A DNA stretch of 64,000 bases, from NCBI RefSeq assembly GCF_007570825.1, contig NZ_SUNB01000002.1:558001-622000 (forward strand), in the 5' to 3' direction. The notes beneath the pieces were generated by a model. It was not told where the DNA came from. It saw only the letters and a list, made by a program, of their open reading frames with translations, and searched no databases. This DNA comes from Pleionea sediminis (GTDB lineage: Bacteria > Pseudomonadota > Gammaproteobacteria > Enterobacterales > Kangiellaceae). Shown here one piece after another: positions 18,701-26,592 of this stretch; position 1 is the stretch's first letter; every line of letters begins with the position of its first letter. The position numbers were made by a program, and so were the translations under genes.

Positions 18701-19944
18701 TTATTATTTGCCGTCGTAATTAATAAAGACTCTTCATTTTCTTGTGCATGCTCGAGTAGGTATGGCTCTTCCATTTCCAGTCGCCAATCTTTTCTCATTC
18801 GGCCAGAAATATGATCATCAAAAATCCACATTTGACCATTAAAGCTTAACCATACATTTCGGTTAAGTGTCATTTGATTATTCGTATCTTCGGGAACACC
18901 GCGAACTTTTTCTTCAATTGTGGCTTTTTCTCCTTTTTCATACAGAAAACTAGGATACTCTCTCCACTCAAAAGGTAAGTCAGCTGACTCGGCGTCAATA
19001 ACGGGCAAGTCAATTAATGTTGCTACTCGAATTTCTGGATTATTTTTAAAAGCCCAGACTTCTTGCTCAGGCCATACAGATTTCGTGTTATTAGGCGTTG
19101 TGAGAGAAGTCACATGTGGTAAGGCATAAGCATGAAGTTTTAAAACCCAGCTGCCTGGCTTAGCTTGAATGATCAGTTCACGCTTTTCATTTAAAAAGGC
19201 TGGTAAGCCGGAATCAATTCCGATGGGCTGAAATTCATCAATTAAAACCGGCCCTAAGTTTATTTCACGAATTGTTCCCGATATATCCAAGTTTAACCGA
19301 GTCGTCAAAAAGATAGGATGGTCATCTTTAACTAATCGAAACACCTTAACCTGCAAAGTATTTTCTGACTTTAATGCAATATTATTTCCCGATGAAAAAC
19401 CTTGTCCCAGCAAGACATAATTTTTTTCATAATTTGGCGAATGTACTTTAGTGCCATTAACCGTTAAGTCCAGGTTACCGACAACTTCTGGTATATAAAA
19501 TTTTTCTGGTTGCTGATCCCACTTATAATACCCCTGAATTTTAGCCGCACCTTCTTTCAAGAACACATAAGGATGACCATTACGCTTTTGAACCAAAACT
19601 CGCTTACCATTGGCCATGACCATAACAGGCCATGTCTGCTGGTCTCCCGGTAATGGAATCCAACTGTCTTTGTATACTCTCCAGTTTTGCTCAATCTCCG
19701 CCCGCGTACGACTGACTTTAAACTCTAAAGTCGCCGGCCAAATACAAGCTCGATCAGATTCGCTAAGAACTTGCCCTCCGTTAAACATCGGGCAATCAAT
19801 AAAATCTAAGTGCTTATTAACCCAGGGCACCCAAGGCTTTAACTCTGTAGGAATGCTTTTATTTGTATCGCTTGCCGAAAATACGGTTAGCGATTGAATC
19901 ATAAATGCAAAAATCACAAGAATCTTGAGCAAACCATTCATCAA
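15757..19944 (-). CDS. very large multi-spanning membrane protein of unknown function
   Basis: A 1395-residue protein with a signal peptide (about 1-24). A large, probably periplasmic, beta-rich region (about 25-470) follows. Then come a cluster of membrane segments (about 470-570), further segments near 680-710 and 715-740, a second long extracytoplasmic region (about 740-1185) and a final cluster of membrane segments (about 1188-1325). The tail is cytoplasmic, charged and Ser-rich. Two periplasmic modules joined by membrane bundles suggest an internally repeated plan. I recognise no catalytic motif. It is downstream of rlmB on the same strand (47 bp), so may share its transcript, but no function follows from that. 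Confidence 0.85.
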   Translation of the reverse strand: MMNGLLKILVIFAFMIQSLTVFSASDTNKSIPTELKPWVPWVNKHLDFIDCPMFNGGQVLSESDRACIWPATLEFKVSRTRAEIEQNWRVYKDSWIPLPGDQQTWPVMVMANGKRVLVQKRNGHPYVFLKEGAAKIQGYYKWDQQPEKFYIPEVVGNLDLTVNGTKVHSPNYEKNYVLLGQGFSSGNNIALKSENTLQVKVFRLVKDDHPIFLTTRLNLDISGTIREINLGPVLIDEFQPIGIDSGLPAFLNEKRELIIQAKPGSWVLKLHAYALPHVTSLTTPNNTKSVWPEQEVWAFKNNPEIRVATLIDLPVIDAESADLPFEWREYPSFLYEKGEKATIEEKVRGVPEDTNNQMTLNRNVWLSFNGQMWIFDDHISGRMRKDWRLEMEEPYLLEHAQENEESLLITTANNNKTGIEVRNPNLNISAMGIIEPINSMLVTGWSDRFDSVNWRINLPPAHRLIAAQGSESSSSWIEQWTLWNIFWVLLISVIAYRFTTLKMAAVTLVTLVLIFHETGAPIASFSSLLIAFVLHRAALLANGWLPKLTRSALVLSGLVFAVSFGLFFVHQVKIILHPQLEKTSPLKSNSSRIYSLSGPADNAMMMSEPAMETQMFEKEKMQDQRVAVKGSRIKPSLERYQKNTVIQMGSGKPAWEWQKYNLSWNSPVSQEQEVQLWIASPWLMVLWRVAAILGLLAVVLMAVSLSIKKKLSMQYVKQLLGAVVIVCCVPITSPEAQAEVPSEKVLTELKQWLHQPPECFPECVTISGMRIISSEKNGIENLSLELQVDAFDETVFPIPQSEHWTVQSVLIDGRAQNWMVFKNGYRWIKINKGRFKVELRGVLSGATQFNLAFPLVPHNVQNLSDVWELEGLINNNLKSNEIGFSKRASALARSVEDTESTNANQVERALSIEPMVKVEREIQLGSDWRMVTRVSRIAPLKGDLNLSIPLLSFEEVISSGVIVKDNQAKILIPSERHSVSWRSTLKPESPIKLKASEINSFVEEWIIQFSHQWRVSVSGNVPEVWPKQIDNVNWAFRYLPLKGEALDIDISKPEPVKGNVQSFDEVVISVSPGDYQRNVEMKAKYRSSRGGQSVINVGNGEQLNAIVDGRKEYLQIQDGLINYTMSPGEHQLDFNWRETKELGFKTVLPQVDLNAPMSNISVKWTVPRDRWVIWTQGPVIGPAIIYWGELLAFLLLAAIVWRTQMFPIPASSWLILGLGLSTQSWGLLVMITVWFIVLAVNNKYRMQYKPWLHNIIQIALVGFSVITLMALIASVPVSLLSRPDMGIAGNLSNGNLLMWYDDLSSQQTPEISVYSLPLWVYKLFMLAWALWLAFAIVKWARWGWTTMSRGEFWKPIPRKRKNESTDKSSSGDSISSKPSESDTENTLKSEPDESK

Positions 19945-19991
19945 AGCACTCCCTCTGAGTTATCATTTACTTTTATTATCGATCACTTAAT

Positions 19992-20738
19992 CTATGATTG
20001 TTCGAGTTGTCTTACCATTTCAAAAAGACAAACTCCGGTTGCCACAGAAACATTTAAACTTGATACTTTGCCAAACATGGGAATTTTAACCAGCTCATCA
20101 CAATGTTCTCTTGTCAGGCGACGCAATCCTTTACCCTCAGCTCCCATTACCAAAGCCATGGAGCCTTTAAACTTTGACTGATAGATATTTTGTTCAGCTT
20201 CACCTGCAGTTCCAATTATCCAAACTCCCAAATCTTGTAACGACTTAATTGCACGAACGAGGTTAGTGACTGCATAAAAAGGAACCGTTTCCGCTGCACC
20301 GCAAGCTACTTTTCTCACAGTCGCATTTAAACCAACCGATTTGTCTTTAGGAACAACAACAGCATCAACACCTGCTGCATCAGCGGTTCGCATACAAGCC
20401 CCCAAGTTATGAGGATCAGTAACTGCATCTAGAATTAGCAATAATACAGGACCCGCTTTATTTTCTACCAAATCATAAAGGTCGTTTTCAGACTGGACCA
20501 TTGCGCCTGTATTAGCAATTTCAGCAATAATTCCTTGATGATTTTCATCGGTCATCTTATCCAGTTTTTGCTTATCCCACCGAACCACAGGAATACGGTG
20601 TTTTGATGCCAAACTAATTAACTTTAATGTCTTCCCATCTTGACGATTCGCTTGAACATATAATTTTTTTATTTGGTCAACACTCTTCTTTAATAATAGT
20701 TCGACAGAGTGAATTCCATATACAATGTTATCAGACAT
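19992..20738 (-). CDS. rlmB: 23S rRNA (guanosine-2251-2'-O)-methyltransferase RlmB
   Basis: A 248-residue SPOUT methyltransferase that methylates the ribose of G2251 in the P-loop of 23S rRNA. The N-terminal substrate-binding part (VYGIHSVELLL) precedes the SPOUT domain with motif 1 DAVTDPHNLGACMRTADAAG, motif 2 LVMGAEGKGLRRLT and motif 3 IPMFGKVSSLNVSVATGV. The last two build the knotted AdoMet site. It lies 63 bp downstream of rnr, the usual rnr-rlmB pair. Confidence 0.97.
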   Translation of the reverse strand: MSDNIVYGIHSVELLLKKSVDQIKKLYVQANRQDGKTLKLISLASKHRIPVVRWDKQKLDKMTDENHQGIIAEIANTGAMVQSENDLYDLVENKAGPVLLLILDAVTDPHNLGACMRTADAAGVDAVVVPKDKSVGLNATVRKVACGAAETVPFYAVTNLVRAIKSLQDLGVWIIGTAGEAEQNIYQSKFKGSMALVMGAEGKGLRRLTREHCDELVKIPMFGKVSSLNVSVATGVCLFEMVRQLEQS

Positions 20739-20801
20739 ACTTTTTCAGGCTTCCTAAACTTACAATTCGATTTTTCTTTATTTTTAACTAAAAAAATTTA
20801 T

Positions 20802-23234
20802 TTACTGTTTCTTTTTCTTTGAAGTGCTTTTCTTCGTTTTAGACCTTGATGGTTTGGCTTTATCAGACTTTTTATTATTTGTTTTCTTTCTGCCTTTTTT
20901 ATTATTGCTATCTTTCTTGTAAGAGCCGTCTTTTTTTCCTTTTCCACTTTTTCCTTTAGAGTCTTTACCCTTTCCGCTCACCTTTTGTTTGGCTCGAGCG
21001 TAGAGCTTCTCTCTCTCACTTAACGGCTTCACTTTTTTAGACTGCTTCGAAGATATTAGTTCAAAGTCTATTTTTCGATCCTCTAAATCAACACTAGAGA
21101 CTTCTATTCGAACAGAGTCGCCCAAACGATAACTGACACCCGAAGCCTCACCAACTAACCGTTGTTTACCGGCCTGATAATGAAAGTAATCTTGCCCAAG
21201 CGAAGAAATGTGCACTAACCCATCAATATGAAACTCAGGAATTCTGACAAACATTCCAAAACTGGTTATTGCGACAACCTCACCGTCGTACTGATGACCG
21301 ATATGGCTCGACATAAACTCACACTTCAGCCAGTCAACCACTTCTCTGGTTGCCATGTCTGCATTACGCTCCGTTGCAGAACACGTCTCTCCGGCTTGCA
21401 CCAAAGCTTCATGGCTATAAGATTCGGCACCAGAATAAGATAGTTTTTTATCCGATTTTTTAAGGTGATTTTTAATTAGCCGGTGAACAATTAAGTCAGG
21501 ATATCTCCGTATCGGGGAGGTAAAGTGAGTGTAAGCATTAAATGCTAAACCAAAATGACCTTCATTATCGGGAGTGTACACCGCTTGATTCATTGACCTA
21601 AGTAACATCACTTGAATCTGCTCAGCATCGGGTCTCTCAGACGCCGCTTTTAAAACCTCAGAGTAATCTTTAGGTTCCGGAGAATCGCCACCAAAAAGAA
21701 AAATTCCCATTTCCGATAAATACGAGCGAAGATCTTCAAGTTTTTTCTCTGTTGGCCCTTCATGTACACGGAACATTCCCGGCGTTTTATGCTTCAAGAA
21801 ATAACGAGCAGCCGCAATATTCGCGCAAATCATACATTCTTCAATAATACGATGCGCATCGTTTCTAACTACCGGTACCACACGATCAATTTTTCTATCT
21901 TCATTAAACACTATTTGAGTTTCTGTTGTTTCAAACTCTATTGCTCCGCGTTTCTGTCGTTCTTTCGCTCGTACTTTATAGAGATCGTAAAGCTCCTCTA
22001 AGTGTGGAACTAATTCTGCGTATTCGGCTCGGAGAGATTCATCACCATTTAATATCGACCACACTTTATTATAGGTTAACCGAGCTTTGGAGTGCATTAC
22101 TGCCGGATAAAATTTGTAGCCACTCAACTTTCCTTTTTCACTGATTGTGGCCTCGCAAACCATACACAAACGGTCAACGTGAGGATTGAGCGAACATAAT
22201 CCATTCGATATTTGTTCGGGCAACATCGGAACGACATATTCTGGAAAATAAACGGAGTTACCTCGCTGTTTACCTTCATTATCCAGGGCACTCCCCGTTT
22301 GCACATAATGGGAAACATCAGCAATCGCTACCCAAAGTCGCCATCCGCCACTGTCTTTCCACTCGCAATACACCGCATCATCAAAATCGCGGGCATCTTC
22401 TCCATCGATGGTAACTAACGGCAAATGCCTTAAATCAACTCGGTTTCGTTTGTCCTTTTCCGCAACTTCGGGAGAGAGATGTTGTATTTCATTGAGTACA
22501 TCGTCTGGCCAATCGCGACGAATACCATAATTATGGATTGCGACTTCAATTTCCATTCCAGGCGCCAAATACTCACCAAGCACCTGAACAACAGCTCCAA
22601 CTGGCTGAGATTTATCTGAAGGTCGAGTGGTAATTCGCGCAACAACCACCTGCCCTTGCTCGGCACCGGCGGACATGCCAGGTTGAATTAAAATATCTTG
22701 CGCAAATCGTTGATCGTTGGGCTTTACAAAACTCACGCCGCTCTCTTCAAAATAGCGCCCAACAATTTGAATAGGATCTTCCGACTCTAGTATTTCGACG
22801 ATTTTAGCTTCAACTCGACCACGGCTATCATAGCCTTTAGAGCGGCACACAACCCGCTCACCATGAAAGACTTTGCGCATTTCGCGTGGCGAGACAAACC
22901 AGTCATCACCTCCTGAATCGGGGGTAAAAAAGCCAAACCCATCCTTATGGGCTAAAATTTTTCCTTTCGTAAGATCCAACTTATCGATTGGCGCATAAGC
23001 ACCTTTTCGATTTCGAAGAACCTGGCCATCTCGCTCCATCGCCTTTAACCGTCGACTCAATGCAACAAGGTCATTTTCTTCAACTAGACCGAGACCTTCC
23101 ATAATCTCCGGGAAACGCGCAGGGCCTGTGTGCTGCTTTAAAAAATCGAGAATAAACTCCCGACTGGGTATAGGATTTTCATATTTTGAAGATTCACGCT
23201 TAAAATGCGGATCATCTGTGATGTTTTTTGCCAT
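20802..23234 (-). CDS. rnr: ribonuclease R
   Basis: An 810-residue processive 3'-5' exoribonuclease able to digest structured RNA. In order: an N-terminal winged-helix region (REFILDFLKQHTGPARFPEI), cold-shock domains, the RNB catalytic domain with the Asp cluster TIDGEDARDFDDAVYCE, the HFTSPIRRYPDLIVHR signature, and an S1 domain (GEVVAITSFGMFVRI). The final 75 or so residues are a Lys/Ser/Gly-rich basic tail, as in many RNase R enzymes but long here. The ATG at 23234 fits the family; the 13 codons up to 23273 are probably not used. It heads rnr-rlmB. Confidence 0.96.
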   Translation of the reverse strand: MAKNITDDPHFKRESSKYENPIPSREFILDFLKQHTGPARFPEIMEGLGLVEENDLVALSRRLKAMERDGQVLRNRKGAYAPIDKLDLTKGKILAHKDGFGFFTPDSGGDDWFVSPREMRKVFHGERVVCRSKGYDSRGRVEAKIVEILESEDPIQIVGRYFEESGVSFVKPNDQRFAQDILIQPGMSAGAEQGQVVVARITTRPSDKSQPVGAVVQVLGEYLAPGMEIEVAIHNYGIRRDWPDDVLNEIQHLSPEVAEKDKRNRVDLRHLPLVTIDGEDARDFDDAVYCEWKDSGGWRLWVAIADVSHYVQTGSALDNEGKQRGNSVYFPEYVVPMLPEQISNGLCSLNPHVDRLCMVCEATISEKGKLSGYKFYPAVMHSKARLTYNKVWSILNGDESLRAEYAELVPHLEELYDLYKVRAKERQKRGAIEFETTETQIVFNEDRKIDRVVPVVRNDAHRIIEECMICANIAAARYFLKHKTPGMFRVHEGPTEKKLEDLRSYLSEMGIFLFGGDSPEPKDYSEVLKAASERPDAEQIQVMLLRSMNQAVYTPDNEGHFGLAFNAYTHFTSPIRRYPDLIVHRLIKNHLKKSDKKLSYSGAESYSHEALVQAGETCSATERNADMATREVVDWLKCEFMSSHIGHQYDGEVVAITSFGMFVRIPEFHIDGLVHISSLGQDYFHYQAGKQRLVGEASGVSYRLGDSVRIEVSSVDLEDRKIDFELISSKQSKKVKPLSEREKLYARAKQKVSGKGKDSKGKSGKGKKDGSYKKDSNNKKGRKKTNNKKSDKAKPSRSKTKKSTSKKKKQ

Positions 23235-23834
23235 TATTATTCCATTTTTATTAACTACACTCAGTGTAACCAATATTCAAGTAACAGATATAGTTTATGT
23301 TACGCTTTTTGACGACTTATTCTCTATTTCCATTCTCAACCACACAAATACCAAGCCCGACGACGACCCCAATCTAAGCCATTGAGCTTTAACCTATTTC
23401 ATCGAAAAAGAAATCCTGACAAATATGAATAAGCAATGTGTGATTTGAGAGCGACCCAGCGCATCAATAAGTAAAATGAACGATGCATGTCTCTCGGCGG
23501 ACATCGACAGGGAAATTCAATCAAGTTAATAAAAGAGGATTATTTAATTGGATTTACTTCTATAAAAACACTTTTTATTCATGAAAGCACTTATAAATAA
23601 GCAACCAACACTCAAAATTGACCAAAAAATATTCTAACGAGATATTAACAAATTGCATTCATTGATATAAAATAGCCACCTCAATTGCCATAGTGTTGTG
23701 GATTTAGCTTAGAGGAGCAAATTTAACAATAAATGGCGAGCATTAATTACCCTGCTGAATACACCTTCGTTTTATAGTTATTTCAGTAGCCACTGAATAC
23801 CGTTAACCCTCTTGTAGTACCAGGTAATATAGTA
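23235..23834 (+). other. 600-bp divergent intergenic region between rnr and the extra ACP gene
   Basis: AT-rich and without a credible gene. It must carry the rnr promoter on the minus strand and the carrier-protein promoter on the plus strand. The only element I can support is the plus-strand promoter at 23645-23673. No repeat, tRNA or hairpin terminator is evident. Confidence 0.6.
23645..23673 (+). promoter_or_regulatory. candidate promoter for the opposite-strand ACP gene
   Basis: TTAACA, a 17-base spacer, then TAAAAT. The start point would leave a leader of about 150 bases before the ATG at 23835, long for such a small gene. Sequence match only. Confidence 0.5.
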
Positions 23835-24098
23835 ATGAAGTCTAAATCTGAAATATTCTCGCAGTTGCAGTCAATGTTGAGTGAAGTATTCGAAATCAAT
23901 CCCAATGAAATTTCAGAAACAAGTGATATCTATCAAGATCTCGATTTAGACAGTATTGATGCCATCGACTTAGCAGTGAGACTGCAAGATTTGTCAGGCA
24001 CCAAAATTTCACCCTACGAATTTAAATCTGTCGCAACTATCTCAGATATTATCGAATTTATTTTTAAAAATGCTCACTCAAAAACAGCAAGTGTTTAG
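23835..24098 (+). CDS. acyl carrier protein, ApeF-like paralog at the far end of the APE cluster
   Basis: An 87-residue acyl carrier protein with the phosphopantetheine site Ser40 in DLDLDSIDAIDL. By eye it is about half identical over 81 residues to the ApeF-type carrier at 37349-37594; both start MKS and share EFKSV, with DSIDA at the same positions. It is much less like the ApeE-type carrier at 37610-37864. It is on the plus strand, facing the cluster, and its TAG stop (24096-24098) interlocks with the TAA of apeR (24095-24097). It is probably a duplicate recruited for the same pathway, for example a starter-specific or second-chain carrier; that role is inference. Confidence 0.9.
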   Translation: MKSKSEIFSQLQSMLSEVFEINPNEISETSDIYQDLDLDSIDAIDLAVRLQDLSGTKISPYEFKSVATISDIIEFIFKNAHSKTASV

Positions 24099-25324
24099 AT
24101 TCTTTTAAAAATCAAAGATGTGTTAATACCGCCAAACGCGAAGTTGTTAGACATTACATACTCAGTCTCTTTCAATAATCCCTCTGGATTACAGATGTAG
24201 TCCAATTCCCCACATTCAGGATCAATGTTTTTAAGATTCGCGGTAGCAGCGAACCAGTTCCTTTTCATCATCTCAATAGTGAGCCATGCTTCAACGGCTC
24301 CGCAAGCTCCTAATGTATGACCGAAATAGCTCTTCAGTGAACTGATTGGCATAGCACTACCGAACAATTGTGACGTTGCACGAGTCTCAGCAACGTCACC
24401 GCGATCCGTTGCCGTTCCATGAGCACTAACATAACCGATATCTGACGCAGAAACACCTGCGTCCTTTAATGCCAGCTCCATTGCAACCTTCATCGTATCG
24501 GAAGTTGGCTGAGTAATATGCTGTCCATCAGAATTAGTACCAAAGCCGACTATTTCGGCCAGAATATTTGCTCCTCTAGCTTTTGCGTGCTCATAATTTT
24601 CTAAAATAAATGAACACGCCCCTTCACCAATAACTAAGCCATCTCTGTCTCGATCAAAAGGCCTGGGAACATTTTGAGGAGAATCATTTTGTGTACTCGT
24701 CGCAAACAAAGTGTCAAACACAGCAGCTTGAGTAACGCACAATTCTTCCGCACCACCTGCAACCATCTGAGTCTGTAATCCATGCTTAATCGCTTCGTAG
24801 GCGTAACCTATTCCTTGGCTTCCAGATGTACAGGCACTACTCGTTGTAATAACTCTTCCGGTCAATCCAAAAAAAACGCCTATGTTAACGGGTGTCGTGT
24901 GGCTCATCATCTCTACATAGGAAGTAGAAGAAAAGCCACGCATGTTGTTATTGGACAGCAAATTTCCAAAGACAGTAATTGGCTGCGTCGAGCCAGATGA
25001 TGATCCATAAGACACTCCCATACTACCATTCTTAATAGAGGGCTCATCCAATAACCCAGCTTGCTCTAAAGCCCCTTCTGTAGCTCGTGTCGCCATCAAT
25101 GAAACGCGCCCCATGGAACGCGTTTTCTTTCGAGAGTAATGCTTAGGCTTAATGAAATCAGTAATGGGAGCCGCAAGGCGAGTGTTTAGATCTTCTATTT
25201 TGTCCCACTCTTCCATATGTCGAACAGCATTTTGCCCGGTTTTCATTTGAGAAAAAATGTTATCAACATCCGTTCCAAATGCCGTTAAACCAGAAATACC
25301 CGTCACCACTACACGATGGTTCAT
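24095..25324 (-). CDS. apeR: beta-ketoacyl-ACP synthase, ApeR-type (FabF-like)
   Basis: A 409-residue ketosynthase with an intact Cys-His-His triad: Cys165 in SSACTSGSQ, His302 in SAHGTATD and His336 in YFGHTLGACG. It condenses acyl thioesters with malonyl-ACP. In characterised aryl polyene clusters the last gene, apeR, encodes a second active ketosynthase alongside the ApeO/ApeC pair, proposed to supply part of the lipid or chain. Its ATG overlaps the apeQ stop by four bases (ATGA), so translation is coupled. It is the last gene of the long minus-strand operon and collides tail-to-tail with the plus-strand carrier gene. Confidence 0.93.
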   Translation of the reverse strand: MNHRVVVTGISGLTAFGTDVDNIFSQMKTGQNAVRHMEEWDKIEDLNTRLAAPITDFIKPKHYSRKKTRSMGRVSLMATRATEGALEQAGLLDEPSIKNGSMGVSYGSSSGSTQPITVFGNLLSNNNMRGFSSTSYVEMMSHTTPVNIGVFFGLTGRVITTSSACTSGSQGIGYAYEAIKHGLQTQMVAGGAEELCVTQAAVFDTLFATSTQNDSPQNVPRPFDRDRDGLVIGEGACSFILENYEHAKARGANILAEIVGFGTNSDGQHITQPTSDTMKVAMELALKDAGVSASDIGYVSAHGTATDRGDVAETRATSQLFGSAMPISSLKSYFGHTLGACGAVEAWLTIEMMKRNWFAATANLKNIDPECGELDYICNPEGLLKETEYVMSNNFAFGGINTSLIFKRI

Positions 25325-26052
25325 ATCATGCCCCCATTCACTGAAATCACTTGACGTGTGATATACCCAGCTACATCAGAAAACAAATAATTAACTAAAC
25401 TAGCGACCTCTTCTGCAGTTCCCGTTCTTTTTAACGGAATTAATTTCATAGCTTCATTTTTAACTTCATCAGGAAGCATACCCGTTTCAATCAAACCTGG
25501 CGCAACACAATTAACAGTAATCTTTCTCTTCGCTAATTCCAATGCGAGAGCTTTGGTAGCGCCAATAATGCCGGCTTTTGAGGCAGAGTAATTCACCTGG
25601 CCTCTGTTTCCGGCAATTCCCGATACCGAAGACATAGTGACAATTCTACCGCCACTTCGCAATCGAACCATAGGCATAATCAAGGGGTGCAAAACATTAT
25701 AAATTCCATCTAAATTAGTATGAATAACTGTATCCCATTCATCATCAGTCATGGCTGGAAAAGCAGTATCTCGAGTAACTCCTGCATTACATACAACGCC
25801 ATAGAATGCGCCATTAGCCTCAATATGTTTCTCTAAGACTGACTTGCACTCCAAACGATCACTCGCATCAAATTGTAAAATTTTTCCTTTACCACCAGCG
25901 GATTCAATATTTGACAAAGTATTCAAAGCACCCTCTTTGTCACTATTGTAATGCACAGTTACTTCGAATGGCTGTTTGGCAAGCTCTTGGGCAATCTCTT
26001 GTCCTATTCCTTTACTTGCGCCTGTTACTAATACTCTTCTAAGATCACTCAT
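25321..26052 (-). CDS. apeQ: 3-ketoacyl-ACP reductase, ApeQ-type (FabG-like)
   Basis: A 243-residue short-chain dehydrogenase with the NADP-binding VTGASKGIGQE at residues 9-19, CNAGVTRD, and the catalytic Ser (about 142), Tyr155 and Lys159 in VNYSASK. The C-terminus GYITRQVISVNGGMI is FabG-like. In APE synthesis it reduces each beta-keto group of the growing chain before dehydration; no enoyl reductase is present in the cluster, so double bonds are kept. It sits two bases downstream of apeP and overlaps apeR. Confidence 0.94.
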   Translation of the reverse strand: MSDLRRVLVTGASKGIGQEIAQELAKQPFEVTVHYNSDKEGALNTLSNIESAGGKGKILQFDASDRLECKSVLEKHIEANGAFYGVVCNAGVTRDTAFPAMTDDEWDTVIHTNLDGIYNVLHPLIMPMVRLRSGGRIVTMSSVSGIAGNRGQVNYSASKAGIIGATKALALELAKRKITVNCVAPGLIETGMLPDEVKNEAMKLIPLKRTGTAEEVASLVNYLFSDVAGYITRQVISVNGGMI

Positions 26053-26054
26053 GA

Positions 26055-26525
26055 TTACAGTTCCGATCTTTTATTTAAAAATTCATTAACATTTTCGGGC
26101 GAAAATACGTTTAGGTTCGCGGTAGCGATCACGGTCTCTGATTTTGTCATGGAACACGCAAAAGAACCTAATCCATTGTATTCTTGATACAGTTTATTCA
26201 CCGTTACTACGTACTCTTGATTTAACTCAAGGTGACTAATATTACTTTGGAATTTTCGAGTCCCAAGTAGAAAGCCCACTCTCACTGGCTTGTTTGCAAG
26301 TATTTCCTGAAATCCCGCATAAGCCGCGATTGTCTGAGCCATCATTTCCATGATGACCCAACTTGGTATTCCACGGATATCATCATCATAAAAAAGGTTA
26401 TCAGATTTTACTTTGATTAATGAGCTAAAATGGTCTTGATCAGCCGAAATCGGTTCATCGATTAAAACCATTGGTGAAGCATGAGGAACTAACTCTTCAA
26501 TCTTAAAATCAGTAACAGCTACCAT
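26055..26525 (-). CDS. apeP: ApeP-type 3-hydroxyacyl-ACP dehydratase (hotdog fold)
   Basis: A 156-residue hotdog-fold protein with LVPHASPMVLID near the start, His15 being the likely catalytic His, and WVIMEMMAQTIAAYAG forming the central helix. This is the ApeP dehydratase family rather than FabZ or FabA. In APE systems ApeI and ApeP act as the dehydratases that make the conjugated polyene. It lies between apeO (67 bp upstream) and apeQ (2 bp downstream), exactly the family order O-P-Q-R. Confidence 0.9.
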   Translation of the reverse strand: MVAVTDFKIEELVPHASPMVLIDEPISADQDHFSSLIKVKSDNLFYDDDIRGIPSWVIMEMMAQTIAAYAGFQEILANKPVRVGFLLGTRKFQSNISHLELNQEYVVTVNKLYQEYNGLGSFACSMTKSETVIATANLNVFSPENVNEFLNKRSEL

Positions 26526-26592
26526 AAATTAAATTCTCTACAAATGTGAATCTTAATAAATTCTGACAACAATTCTAACTCCTGTGGCTAAT

